Position numbers and translations under genes: made by a program. From an uncultured Phascolarctobacterium sp. (GTDB lineage Bacteria > Bacillota > Negativicutes > Acidaminococcales > Acidaminococcaceae), in NCBI GenBank assembly GCA_905207485.1, contig CAJLLL010000008.1, positions 1 through 43,883 of the forward strand: 43,883 nt of DNA, given 5' to 3'. Numbering within the stretch: position 1 is the stretch's first letter; the number at the start of each line of letters is the position of its first letter. This document shows positions 8,086-15,083 of the stretch, piece by piece. The notes under the pieces are model-generated. The model had not been told where the DNA came from, made no database searches, and saw only the letters and a program-made list of their open reading frames with translations.

Positions 8086-8985
8086 TTATTCTATATTCTG
8101 TATTTGTTCCCTGATTTTTTCAATTTCTGCCTTAATATCAACCACAAGCTGTGCAATGGTATAATCATTGGCTTTTGATGCAATGGTATTTGCTTCGCGG
8201 TTAAACTCCTGCACCAAAAAATCAAGTTTGCGCCCTACCGGCTGGTTAAGGTTAATGATTTCCCTGAACTGCTTGATATGGCTCTTTAAGCGGACAATTT
8301 CTTCCGTAATGCTGGTGCGGTCTGCAAAAATTGCAACTTCCTGCAAAAGCCTTTCAGGTTCAATTGTCTGGTTATATTTTTCCAAAAGGTCATTAATGCG
8401 CTCGCTCAAACGCTCCTGGTATTCTTCTACCACCTGCGGAGAACGTGCTTCAATCTGCAAAAGCTTTTCTTCAATTAAATCGGCACGTTTAATAAAATCG
8501 CCGTAAATATTGCCGCCTTCCGTTTCACGCATTGCAACCAAATTGCCTATTGCCTGGTTTAAAGCAATTTCAAGCTGCGGCCAGATGGTTTCAACATCAA
8601 AAAAGCCTTCTTTTACGCTGATAACTTCCGGGCAGCGTGCCAGATAAAGCACTTCTGCCTGCCCTGCAAGCTTGCAGTCTGCAACTCCGGCAGCTTCGGC
8701 AACTTCCTGCAAAGCGTTATGGTAGGCAGCCGCTAAAGATTTATCTACTTTAATAGTGCAAAGGCCGTCATTTACATAATCTGCAGTTATAAAAACATCT
8801 ATGCGTCCACGGTTAATACTGCGCAAAATTGTTTTGCGTATCCTGTCTTCCAGGGGATTTAAAAAGCGCGGCAAACGGATAGCAACCTCGTTGTAACGGT
8901 GGTTAACCGTTTTCATTTCTATCGTCGCCGAAAACTTTTCATCCTCATATTCGCCGCGGCCGAAACCAGTCATACTTTTTAACAA
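8086..8985 (-). CDS. yicC: YicC/YloC family endoribonuclease
   Basis: 299 aa, full length for the YicC family, which has been described as an endoribonuclease involved in small-RNA and mRNA turnover. The diagnostic N-terminus SMTGFGRGEYE (4-14) is present, as are the C-terminal conserved blocks EEIVRLKSHIKQF and GRKLDFLVQEFNREANTIASK. The start is TTG, three codons before the family's usual SMTGFG start block, with a G-rich site upstream. It is the first gene of the operon running to coaBC. Its promoter lies in the divergent region shared with rqcH. Confidence 0.95.
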   Translation of the reverse strand: MLKSMTGFGRGEYEDEKFSATIEMKTVNHRYNEVAIRLPRFLNPLEDRIRKTILRSINRGRIDVFITADYVNDGLCTIKVDKSLAAAYHNALQEVAEAAGVADCKLAGQAEVLYLARCPEVISVKEGFFDVETIWPQLEIALNQAIGNLVAMRETEGGNIYGDFIKRADLIEEKLLQIEARSPQVVEEYQERLSERINDLLEKYNQTIEPERLLQEVAIFADRTSITEEIVRLKSHIKQFREIINLNQPVGRKLDFLVQEFNREANTIASKANDYTIAQLVVDIKAEIEKIREQIQNIE

Positions 8986-9048
8986 AATAACCCCCCCTGC
9001 CGCATTTCTAAATTGATAAATATGTTGTATACTTATTCTTGAAAATAT

Positions 9049-9077
9049 ATTATACCTTATTCTGCGTGCAAGCGCAA
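9049..9077 (-). promoter_or_regulatory. Promoter of the yicC-remA-gmk-rpoZ-coaBC operon
   Basis: Minus strand: -35 TTGCGC (9077-9072), 17-bp spacer, -10 TATAAT (9054-9049). A plausible oppositely directed promoter for rqcH (TTGTAT, 17 bp, TATTAT on the plus strand from about 9025) overlaps it. Confidence 0.7.
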
Positions 9078-9117
9078 ACGAAAAACGTAAATTTTAAAAG
9101 CAAAAAGGAGAATTTCC

Positions 9118-10851
9118 ATGAATTTGGAAGGTATAAGCATAAATGTGCTGACAGAAGAATTGCAGCAGCGCCTTTTGGGAGGAAAAATATATAAAATTTT
9201 TATGCCCAACAAAAACAGCCTGCTGCTGCTTGTAAAAACAGAAACCGCCGTAATTTCTTTGGCGGCTGATTTTTCCGGCGGTTCACCTTATTTATACATG
9301 CCGGAAAAAACTCCGGAACGCCCCGATACCCCGCCTGCTTTCTGCATGTTGCTGCGTAAGCACCTTGAAGAAGGGCGAATTACAAAAATTGAACAAAACG
9401 GCCTTGACCGCGTTATTATAATGGAAATTTCCGGTATCGGCAGCGCACGGCAAATTATAAGCAAGCAGCTTATTTTTGAACTGACCGGCAAAAACGCCAA
9501 CATTATTTTTACAAGCGAAGGCATTATTTTAGACAGCCTGAAACATGTAAATAAAGCTCAAAGCAGTTACCGTCAAATTTTACCGGGGCTGCCATATATT
9601 GCCCCGCCGCCGCAGGATGGTCTTAATATTTTAAACGCCGCTCCCGCAGATATAGTGAAAGCAGCGCAAACATTCCCAACCGTGCCGCAAAAAGCGCTGA
9701 TTGGCGCTACCACCGGCATAGGGCAATATACGGCGGGCCAGCTTTTAAAAACAGCCGGCATTGACGGCAACGGCTTTAATGAAGAAAACAGTGCTGCGCT
9801 TACAAATGCTATCGCCAATTTGCAGAAAAATATAAAACTTGTAAAAAACAGTAACGCACCGGTATATGCCATTATTACGCGCACTAACAGCGTTAAAACA
9901 GTGCTGCCTTTTAAACCCGTGCAGCTTGGTGAAGGAGAAACTGCCAAAGAATTCAATAGTTTAAACAGTGCCGTTATTTTTGCTCAAAGCCTCGCGCCCG
10001 TACAGCTGCCGGAACAGGAAATTTTAACAAAAACGGTAAGCAGTGAAACGGAAAAACTTATAAAAAAAGCTGCCGTATTAAAAGAAGAACTTGCCGCAGC
10101 AGAAGATGCCGAGCAGCAGCGCATAATTGCCGATACTTTAATGGCCAATTTATACCGTATAGGTAAAGGCAGCAGCGAATGTACAGTAGAAAATATTTAC
10201 GATGGCACATTGCTGACCATTGCTCTGGCTCCTGACTTAACAGCCAATGAAAATGCACAGAAATACTATAAACGTTACAACAAGCTTAAACGCGCACAAA
10301 CGGAAATTAAAGAACAGCTAAAGCTTACGGAAGAAGCGCTTGAATATCTCGGCAGCATAGATGTGGCACTAAAACTTGTACAAACTCGTGCTGAAGTTGC
10401 AGAAATTAAATCAGAACTTGCCGCAGCAGGTTTTATCACCGTAAAAACTGTAAAAAATAAAATGCCTCAGGCAAAATCTGTGCCAACAGTAATTAAACTT
10501 TCGGAAGATACAACATTGTATATCGGCAAGAATAATAAACAAAACGATTATGTTACATTTTCTGTCGGCAGCGGCAGCGATTTATGGTTTCATACCAAAA
10601 ACATTCCGGGTTCACATGTTATTTTAAAAACAACTCTGCCCCAACCGCAAACGGAAGACATACAAACAGCCGCAAATCTTGCCGCTTATTTTAGCAAAGC
10701 ACGCGGTGGCAGTAATGTTCCTGTAGATTATACGCTGCGCAAATTTGTAAAAAAACCGAGCGGCGCCAAACCTGGCTTTGTAATTTATACAAACCAAAAC
10801 ACATATTACGCAACGCCGGATGAAGAAAAAATTAACAAACTGCTTAAATAA
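9118..10851 (+). CDS. rqcH: Ribosome quality control protein RqcH/Rqc2 (NFACT, FbpA-like)
   Basis: 577-aa NFACT protein. The N-terminal domain begins with the conserved block LEGISINVLTEELQQRLLGG (3-22), followed by helix-hairpin-helix and coiled-coil regions (about 310-440). The C-terminal NFACT-R domain has DLWFHTKNIPGSHVIL (about 487-502). In Bacillus, RqcH binds obstructed 50S subunits with peptidyl-tRNA and adds C-terminal alanine tails for degradation; older annotations call it fibronectin-binding protein. ATG start with AAGGAG eight bases upstream. It is a single-gene unit on the plus strand, divergent from yicC and ending at a hairpin terminator facing pilT. Confidence 0.95.
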   Translation: MNLEGISINVLTEELQQRLLGGKIYKIFMPNKNSLLLLVKTETAVISLAADFSGGSPYLYMPEKTPERPDTPPAFCMLLRKHLEEGRITKIEQNGLDRVIIMEISGIGSARQIISKQLIFELTGKNANIIFTSEGIILDSLKHVNKAQSSYRQILPGLPYIAPPPQDGLNILNAAPADIVKAAQTFPTVPQKALIGATTGIGQYTAGQLLKTAGIDGNGFNEENSAALTNAIANLQKNIKLVKNSNAPVYAIITRTNSVKTVLPFKPVQLGEGETAKEFNSLNSAVIFAQSLAPVQLPEQEILTKTVSSETEKLIKKAAVLKEELAAAEDAEQQRIIADTLMANLYRIGKGSSECTVENIYDGTLLTIALAPDLTANENAQKYYKRYNKLKRAQTEIKEQLKLTEEALEYLGSIDVALKLVQTRAEVAEIKSELAAAGFITVKTVKNKMPQAKSVPTVIKLSEDTTLYIGKNNKQNDYVTFSVGSGSDLWFHTKNIPGSHVILKTTLPQPQTEDIQTAANLAAYFSKARGGSNVPVDYTLRKFVKKPSGAKPGFVIYTNQNTYYATPDEEKINKLLK

Positions 10852-10855
10852 AATT

Positions 10856-10904
10856 AACTGCACCATTAAAGCATTGATGCCTTAAAGGTGCAGTTTTTTA
10901 TTTT
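10856..10904 (+). terminator. Rho-independent terminator of rqcH
   Basis: Inverted repeat CTGCACC...GGTGCAG (10858-10893) with additional pairing inside, followed by TTTTTT. The T-run overlaps the pilT stop codon arriving from the other strand. Confidence 0.85.
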
Positions 10905-11941
10905 GCAAGCAAATATTTAGTTAATAAATCTTTATCAAAAGCATATTCCAACGCTGTCTGCCTTGCAATTTTTTCAGTGTGCACTAAATCTGCCAACGCC
11001 ATATCCATGCACTGCATGCCATGCTGCCTGCCGTTTTGCAGGTAACTTGCAAGCTGATAGGCTTTATTTTCGCGTATCAGGCTTCTTACCGCCGGTGTAA
11101 CGGTAAGCACTTCAAACGCCGCTGTAAGCCTATCGCTGTAAGCCGGTATCAAACGCTGGGCAATTACCCCCTGCAAAGTTTCTGCAAGCTGTATACGCAT
11201 TTGCTGCTGCTTTTCCGGCTCAACAGAATCAATAATACGGGCCAGAGCTGAAACCACATCTCGCGTATGCAGTGTTGCCAAAACCAAATGACCTGTTTCT
11301 GCCGCTGTTACCGCAATGGAAATGCTTTCAGCATCACGCAGTTCGCCCACCATAATTACATCAGGGTCTTCTCGCAGTGCCGCCCGCAACCCTGCCGCAA
11401 AGCTAACAGTGTCACTGCCAATTGCGCGCTGGCGGATAACGCTTTTAGATTCGGTAAATTTATATTCCACTGGGTCTTCCAAAGTAATGATATGCGCAGC
11501 GCGGCTTTGGTTAATTTTTTCAATCAATGCTGCCAAAGTTGTGCTTTTGCCGCTGCCCGCAGGCCCGGTTATCAGCACAAGCCCGCTGTGCAGTCCGGCA
11601 AAATTTGCTGTTGCATGCGGTACATTAAGTTCTATTAACGATGGAATTGTATTTTTTATCAGCCTTATAGCCGCTGCCGTTTTACCGCTTTGCCTGTAAA
11701 TATTAACTCGCAGGCGGCATAAATCCGCAAAATCGCAGGCAAAATCAATTTCATGCTTATTTTCCCCTGTTATTGGTATGCCACACTCTGCGGAAAATGA
11801 GCATAGTGTTTCTTCCGTAACGGCAGACAGTTCCTGCCGTTGCAAAATGCCGTTGATTCTGAAAACCGGTCTGCTTCCAACTGTTAAATGCACATCCGAA
11901 GCGTTTTGTTTAAGTGCTTTTGTTATAATTTCTTTCAGCAT
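10898..11941 (-). CDS. pilT: Type IV pilus retraction ATPase PilT
   Basis: Hexameric ATPase at the inner face of the inner membrane that powers pilus retraction and twitching. 347 aa from the preferred ATG, which has GAGGTG four bases upstream. An in-frame upstream extension exists but overlaps the preceding gene's end. Motifs: Walker A GPAGSGKST (about 126-134), Asp box ITLEDPVEYKF, Walker B VIMVGELRD, His box TGHLVLATLHT, and near the C-terminus VRSLIREN, the counterpart of the PilT-specific AIRNLIRE motif. That separates it from PilB/GspE. It follows the GspE/PilB-type ATPase gene by 7 bp. Confidence 0.93.
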   Translation of the reverse strand: MLKEIITKALKQNASDVHLTVGSRPVFRINGILQRQELSAVTEETLCSFSAECGIPITGENKHEIDFACDFADLCRLRVNIYRQSGKTAAAIRLIKNTIPSLIELNVPHATANFAGLHSGLVLITGPAGSGKSTTLAALIEKINQSRAAHIITLEDPVEYKFTESKSVIRQRAIGSDTVSFAAGLRAALREDPDVIMVGELRDAESISIAVTAAETGHLVLATLHTRDVVSALARIIDSVEPEKQQQMRIQLAETLQGVIAQRLIPAYSDRLTAAFEVLTVTPAVRSLIRENKAYQLASYLQNGRQHGMQCMDMALADLVHTEKIARQTALEYAFDKDLLTKYLLAK

Positions 11942-11948
11942 TTTCACC

Positions 11949-13145
11949 TCAATGTACCGCGCGCAAAAGTTCACTTACCGTTGTTAAGCCTTGCAGCACT
12001 TTGCTCACGCCGTCTTCAAGCATACTCACAGCGCCAAATTTACGTGCTTCGTTAAACAATATGCTTTCCTGCGTTTCTTTTAAAATAAATTTCTTCATTT
12101 CCGGCTGCACAGGCATAACCTCCTGCAGCGCCATACGCCCACTATAACCTGTTCCACGGCATTTATCACAGCCACAGCCTTTAAAAAGCGTTAATTCTGA
12201 ATTTACATCTGCTTTTAAATATGCCTTTTCTTCGTCACTTGCCGCATACGCTGTTTTACAGTGCGGGCAAATACGCCGCACCAATCTCTGTCCCACTACT
12301 CCGCGCAAGGCAGAAGCTGCCAGAAACGGCTCAATACCCATATCTATCAAACGTACCACAGCACCGGCAGCACTGTTGGTATGCAGCGTACTAAACACCA
12401 AATGTCCTGTCAGCGCCGCATGAATTGCCGTTTGCGCCGTATCTAGGTCGCGTATCTCGCCAATCATCATTATATCCGGGTCCTGACGTAAAATACTGCG
12501 CAATCCGTTAGCAAAAGTAAGACCTGCTTTTTCATTAACAGCTACCTGGTTAATGCCTGCAATGCGGTATTCCACAGGGTCTTCTACTGTTATGATGTTG
12601 CGTTCATTGCTGTTAAGCTCTGCCAGAGTAGCATACAGCGTTGTAGTTTTGCCGCTGCCGGTAGGTCCCGTTAAAAGTACGATGCCGCTGCCGTAATTAT
12701 ATAAACTGCGGTATAATTTCAAATTTTCCGGCGTAAAATTAAGTTCTTCAAGTTTAAGCGCAAATTTTTCCTTATCCAAAATGCGGATAACTGCTTTTTC
12801 TCCCAAAATTGTCGGCAGTGTGGAAATACGCAAATCAACACTGCGCCCATCAAGCTCCAGCTTAATGCTTCCATCCTGCGGCAAGCGTTTTTCTGCAATA
12901 TCCATGCCTGCCAACACTTTTATGCGCGAAACTACCGCCTGCATTATATTTTTTGTCAGCCTGCACTCCTCATGCAGTACGCCATCAGTTCGCAGCCTCA
13001 CGCGAGCCCCATCTTCTTCCGGCTCTATATGAATATCGCTTGCTCCGCTTGCAACGGCCTGCGCAATAATGCTGTCCGCCGTTTTTACAGCTGCCGTATT
13101 TTCATCTGCCCCGGCAAAAAAGGGCTGCTTAGTCTGTATAATCAA
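11949..13145 (-). CDS. GspE/PilB-type assembly ATPase
   Basis: Extension ATPase for type IV pili or a related type II-like system. From the preferred TTG start (GGAGAG seven bases upstream) it is 398 aa, short because it lacks most of the usual N-terminal MshEN region. Seen: SDIHIEPEE block (about 36-44), Walker A GPTGSGKTTT (about 160-169), Walker B IMMIGEIRD, TGHLVFSTLHTNSA, and the tetracysteine zinc motif CPHC...CDKC typical of GspE/PilB and absent from PilT. Upstream in-frame codons could extend it by 24 residues, but those codons lie inside a perfect -35/-10 promoter, so the shorter form is chosen. Whether it is PilB or GspE cannot be settled from the sequence. The adjacent PilT favours PilB. 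Confidence 0.9.
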   Translation of the reverse strand: MIIQTKQPFFAGADENTAAVKTADSIIAQAVASGASDIHIEPEEDGARVRLRTDGVLHEECRLTKNIMQAVVSRIKVLAGMDIAEKRLPQDGSIKLELDGRSVDLRISTLPTILGEKAVIRILDKEKFALKLEELNFTPENLKLYRSLYNYGSGIVLLTGPTGSGKTTTLYATLAELNSNERNIITVEDPVEYRIAGINQVAVNEKAGLTFANGLRSILRQDPDIMMIGEIRDLDTAQTAIHAALTGHLVFSTLHTNSAAGAVVRLIDMGIEPFLAASALRGVVGQRLVRRICPHCKTAYAASDEEKAYLKADVNSELTLFKGCGCDKCRGTGYSGRMALQEVMPVQPEMKKFILKETQESILFNEARKFGAVSMLEDGVSKVLQGLTTVSELLRAVH

Positions 13146-13182
13146 AGGTTTCTCTCCATATCTAAAATTTTGCAGCCTTTTT

Positions 13183-13211
13183 ATTATAAACGGCAAAAAT
13201 AATATCGGCAA
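13183..13211 (-). promoter_or_regulatory. Promoter of the pilB-type/pilT operon
   Basis: Minus strand: -35 TTGCCG (13211-13206), 17-bp spacer, -10 TATAAT (13188-13183), followed by GGAGAG and the TTG start. It fixes the likely start of the ATPase gene. Confidence 0.75.
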
Positions 13212-13223
13212 GCACAAATTTAT

Positions 13224-13231
13224 GTTATAAT
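13224..13231 (+). promoter_or_regulatory. Extended -10 for the PilP-like/pilQ operon
   Basis: Plus-strand TG-T-TATAAT (-10 at 13226-13231). There is no good -35 at 17 bp; TCGGCA lies 15 bp upstream. The start of transcription would be near 13238, leaving a short leader before the GGAGGA site at 13265-13270. It lies back-to-back with the minus-strand pilus promoter. Confidence 0.5.
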
Positions 13232-13277
13232 AAAAAACTGAAATTGCGGATACAGAAGCTCACTGGAGGAATGGCTT

Positions 13278-13718
13278 CTGCAAAACTTAAAATTATGGCA
13301 ACCGCCACGCTTTTTATCTATGCTTGCAGGCGCAGTACTTTTATTAAGCGCTGTACATCTGGCATTAATGAATGATACGCAAGCATTAACAAAACCAATT
13401 CAGCATACCGCTTATACCCCAGTTATATTTCCAAAACCTGCCACAGCAGCAAACAAACCATTACGCAACCCTTTTATTGCACCGGCAGCGCCAAAGTACA
13501 GCAGCTATAAACCTGTGCCAATCCCCACCTTAAAAGGCATAGTACATAATGGCAGCTCACACATAGCGATTATTGAATATGGCGGACAAAGCAGTTATTA
13601 CCAGGCAGGCTCAAAATTAGCCGATTATACTGTCAGCAGTATCGGAAATAAAAGCGTTAAATTAACAAACAGCCAACAAACGCTTACTTTAAAATGCGGA
13701 GGTAGAAATAATGTTTAA
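13278..13718 (+). CDS. PilP/GspC-like pilus biogenesis protein
   Basis: A small inner-membrane protein with one N-terminal transmembrane helix (LAGAVLLLSAVHLAL) and a proline-rich linker. The C-terminal periplasmic domain, about residues 60-140 (LKGIV, AIIEYGG, YYQAGSKLADYTVSSIG, VKL), resembles the PilP/GspC homology-region fold. Such proteins bridge the inner-membrane complex to the secretin. The start is uncertain. CTG at 13278 has GGAGG eight bases upstream and gives 146 aa; the first in-frame ATG (13320) would begin at the membrane helix with no ribosome-binding site. An ATG at 13271 is in another frame and stops after 34 codons. The gene overlaps pilQ by 8 bp, implying coupling. Confidence 0.7.
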   Translation: MQNLKLWQPPRFLSMLAGAVLLLSAVHLALMNDTQALTKPIQHTAYTPVIFPKPATAANKPLRNPFIAPAAPKYSSYKPVPIPTLKGIVHNGSSHIAIIEYGGQSSYYQAGSKLADYTVSSIGNKSVKLTNSQQTLTLKCGGRNNV

Positions 13719-14949
13719 ACTCTGCACGTTAATTATGCTGCTATTATTACCGCTCCCGGCTGCTGCAAATAACATAACTTTAAATGTGCGTGACGGTCAG
13801 GTACGCGATGTACTTGGTTCTATTGCAGAATTATCAGGCAAAAGCATAGTTGCGGACAGCAGCGTACAGGGAACCATCACTCTTAATTTAAAAGAAGTAC
13901 CTTTTGACACAGCCTTGCGCATCGTCACTGCCGCCAAAGGTTTAAGCTACAGGCTTACGGAAGATGTTGTTTTAATAGGTTCTGCCGCCAGCCTGGAAAA
14001 GTTTAATGACAGTGCAAGCGTTATCAAACTAAATTACTCCAAAGCCGAAGAAATTAAGCCTGCCCTTGCCGCCCTTATCGGTACAAGCAGTAAAATAAGC
14101 ACCGATAATGTAACAAACAGCATTATTTTTACAGGCACTCCCACCGATGAAACACGCCTGCGTACCGCTATTACCGCACTTGACGTTGCAACGCAGCAGG
14201 TAACACTGGAAGCCAAAATTATAGCTGTCAACCGCGAAGACAGCAAAAACCTTGGCATTAACTGGAACTGGGATAAAATACCGCAAAACAATAATTATTA
14301 TGACGATAATGATTATGAAAGCAGTAATGACGAAAATTTTGGCGGTGTAATACACTTCGGTGCCAATTATGAATTCCGTTTTAATGCCGCATTAAATGCA
14401 CTGTTTGCCAAAGGCAAAGCCAAAATTCTGGCAACTCCGCGCATTATAACCATACCCGGAAAAGAAGCCTCTATTTTTATCGGTGACCACATCCCTGTGA
14501 CAACCGAAAAAATAGAAAACTCCGTTACCACCAACACTACCGATTACGTAGATGCCGGCATTAAATTGCAGTACACACCTATTGTCAGCAGCGACGGTAT
14601 GATAACATCGGTTGTACATACGGAAGTCAGCACCCCCGCACTGATTTCCGAACTGAAAAATTACAAAATTACCAGCCGTACAGCCGATACTACTGTAAGA
14701 ATGCGTAACGGAGAAACGCTTGTTATTGGCGGTTTAATTAACGAAGAAGAACAAAAACGCCTGCAAAAAGTACCCTTTTTATCAAACATACCGCTTTTGG
14801 GCGAACTTTTTAAAAACCGTACCAGTAGCAAAACCAAAACTGAAGTAATAATGATTTTAACTCCTCACCTGACAAACGCAGGTGAATCCCCCGCCATTTA
14901 CAACACCAAACTGCTTGAAGAAAGCACATTTAATGGAGATAAAAATTAA
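13711..14949 (+). CDS. pilQ: Type IV pilus secretin PilQ-like (short)
   Basis: Outer-membrane secretin ring through which the pilus passes. 412 aa, short compared with PilQ proteins of 600-700 aa: it keeps a signal peptide (hydrophobic 4-15, PAAANN cleavage region), an STN/N0-like domain (VRDGQVRDVLGSIAELSGKS, about 26-45), one secretin N-domain and the C-terminal secretin beta-barrel. The barrel has the signature VPFLSNIPLLGELFKN (about 353-368). An Asn/Asp-rich insert (NNNYYDDNDYESSNDEN, about 194-210) is unusual. ATG start with GGAGG seven bases upstream. Its presence means the organism has an outer membrane. Confidence 0.9.
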   Translation: MFKLCTLIMLLLLPLPAAANNITLNVRDGQVRDVLGSIAELSGKSIVADSSVQGTITLNLKEVPFDTALRIVTAAKGLSYRLTEDVVLIGSAASLEKFNDSASVIKLNYSKAEEIKPALAALIGTSSKISTDNVTNSIIFTGTPTDETRLRTAITALDVATQQVTLEAKIIAVNREDSKNLGINWNWDKIPQNNNYYDDNDYESSNDENFGGVIHFGANYEFRFNAALNALFAKGKAKILATPRIITIPGKEASIFIGDHIPVTTEKIENSVTTNTTDYVDAGIKLQYTPIVSSDGMITSVVHTEVSTPALISELKNYKITSRTADTTVRMRNGETLVIGGLINEEEQKRLQKVPFLSNIPLLGELFKNRTSSKTKTEVIMILTPHLTNAGESPAIYNTKLLEESTFNGDKN

Positions 14950-14987
14950 AATTTACAACTGCAAATAACTTAAAAACATTTTCGCAA

Positions 14988-15030
14988 AACAGCACCTAAA
15001 CCCAAAACATTTTAGGTGCTGTTTAATTTA
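14988..15030 (+). terminator. Terminator of the pilQ operon
   Basis: AACAGCACCTAAA / TTTAGGTGCTGTT stem (14988-15023) followed by a T/A-rich tail on the plus strand. A-runs on the other side could also serve the minus strand. Confidence 0.75.
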
Positions 15031-15032
15031 TA

Positions 15033-15065
15033 CAAAAAACGGCCTAACATATAAGTTAAGCCGTT
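15033..15065 (-). terminator. Terminator of polC and the long operon
   Basis: Minus-strand stem AACGGC.TAAC / GTTAGGCCGTT (15065-15038) followed by a T-run (15039-15033). Located just beyond the polC stop. Confidence 0.8.
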
Positions 15066-15083
15066 AAAAATTAAGTTATTTAA

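Noticed and set aside
13271..13375. 34-codon frame starting at ATG just after the GGAGGA site
   Set aside because: Spacing to the ribosome-binding site is too short and the product has no recognisable signal or family. Kept only as an alternative in the finding on the pilus region.
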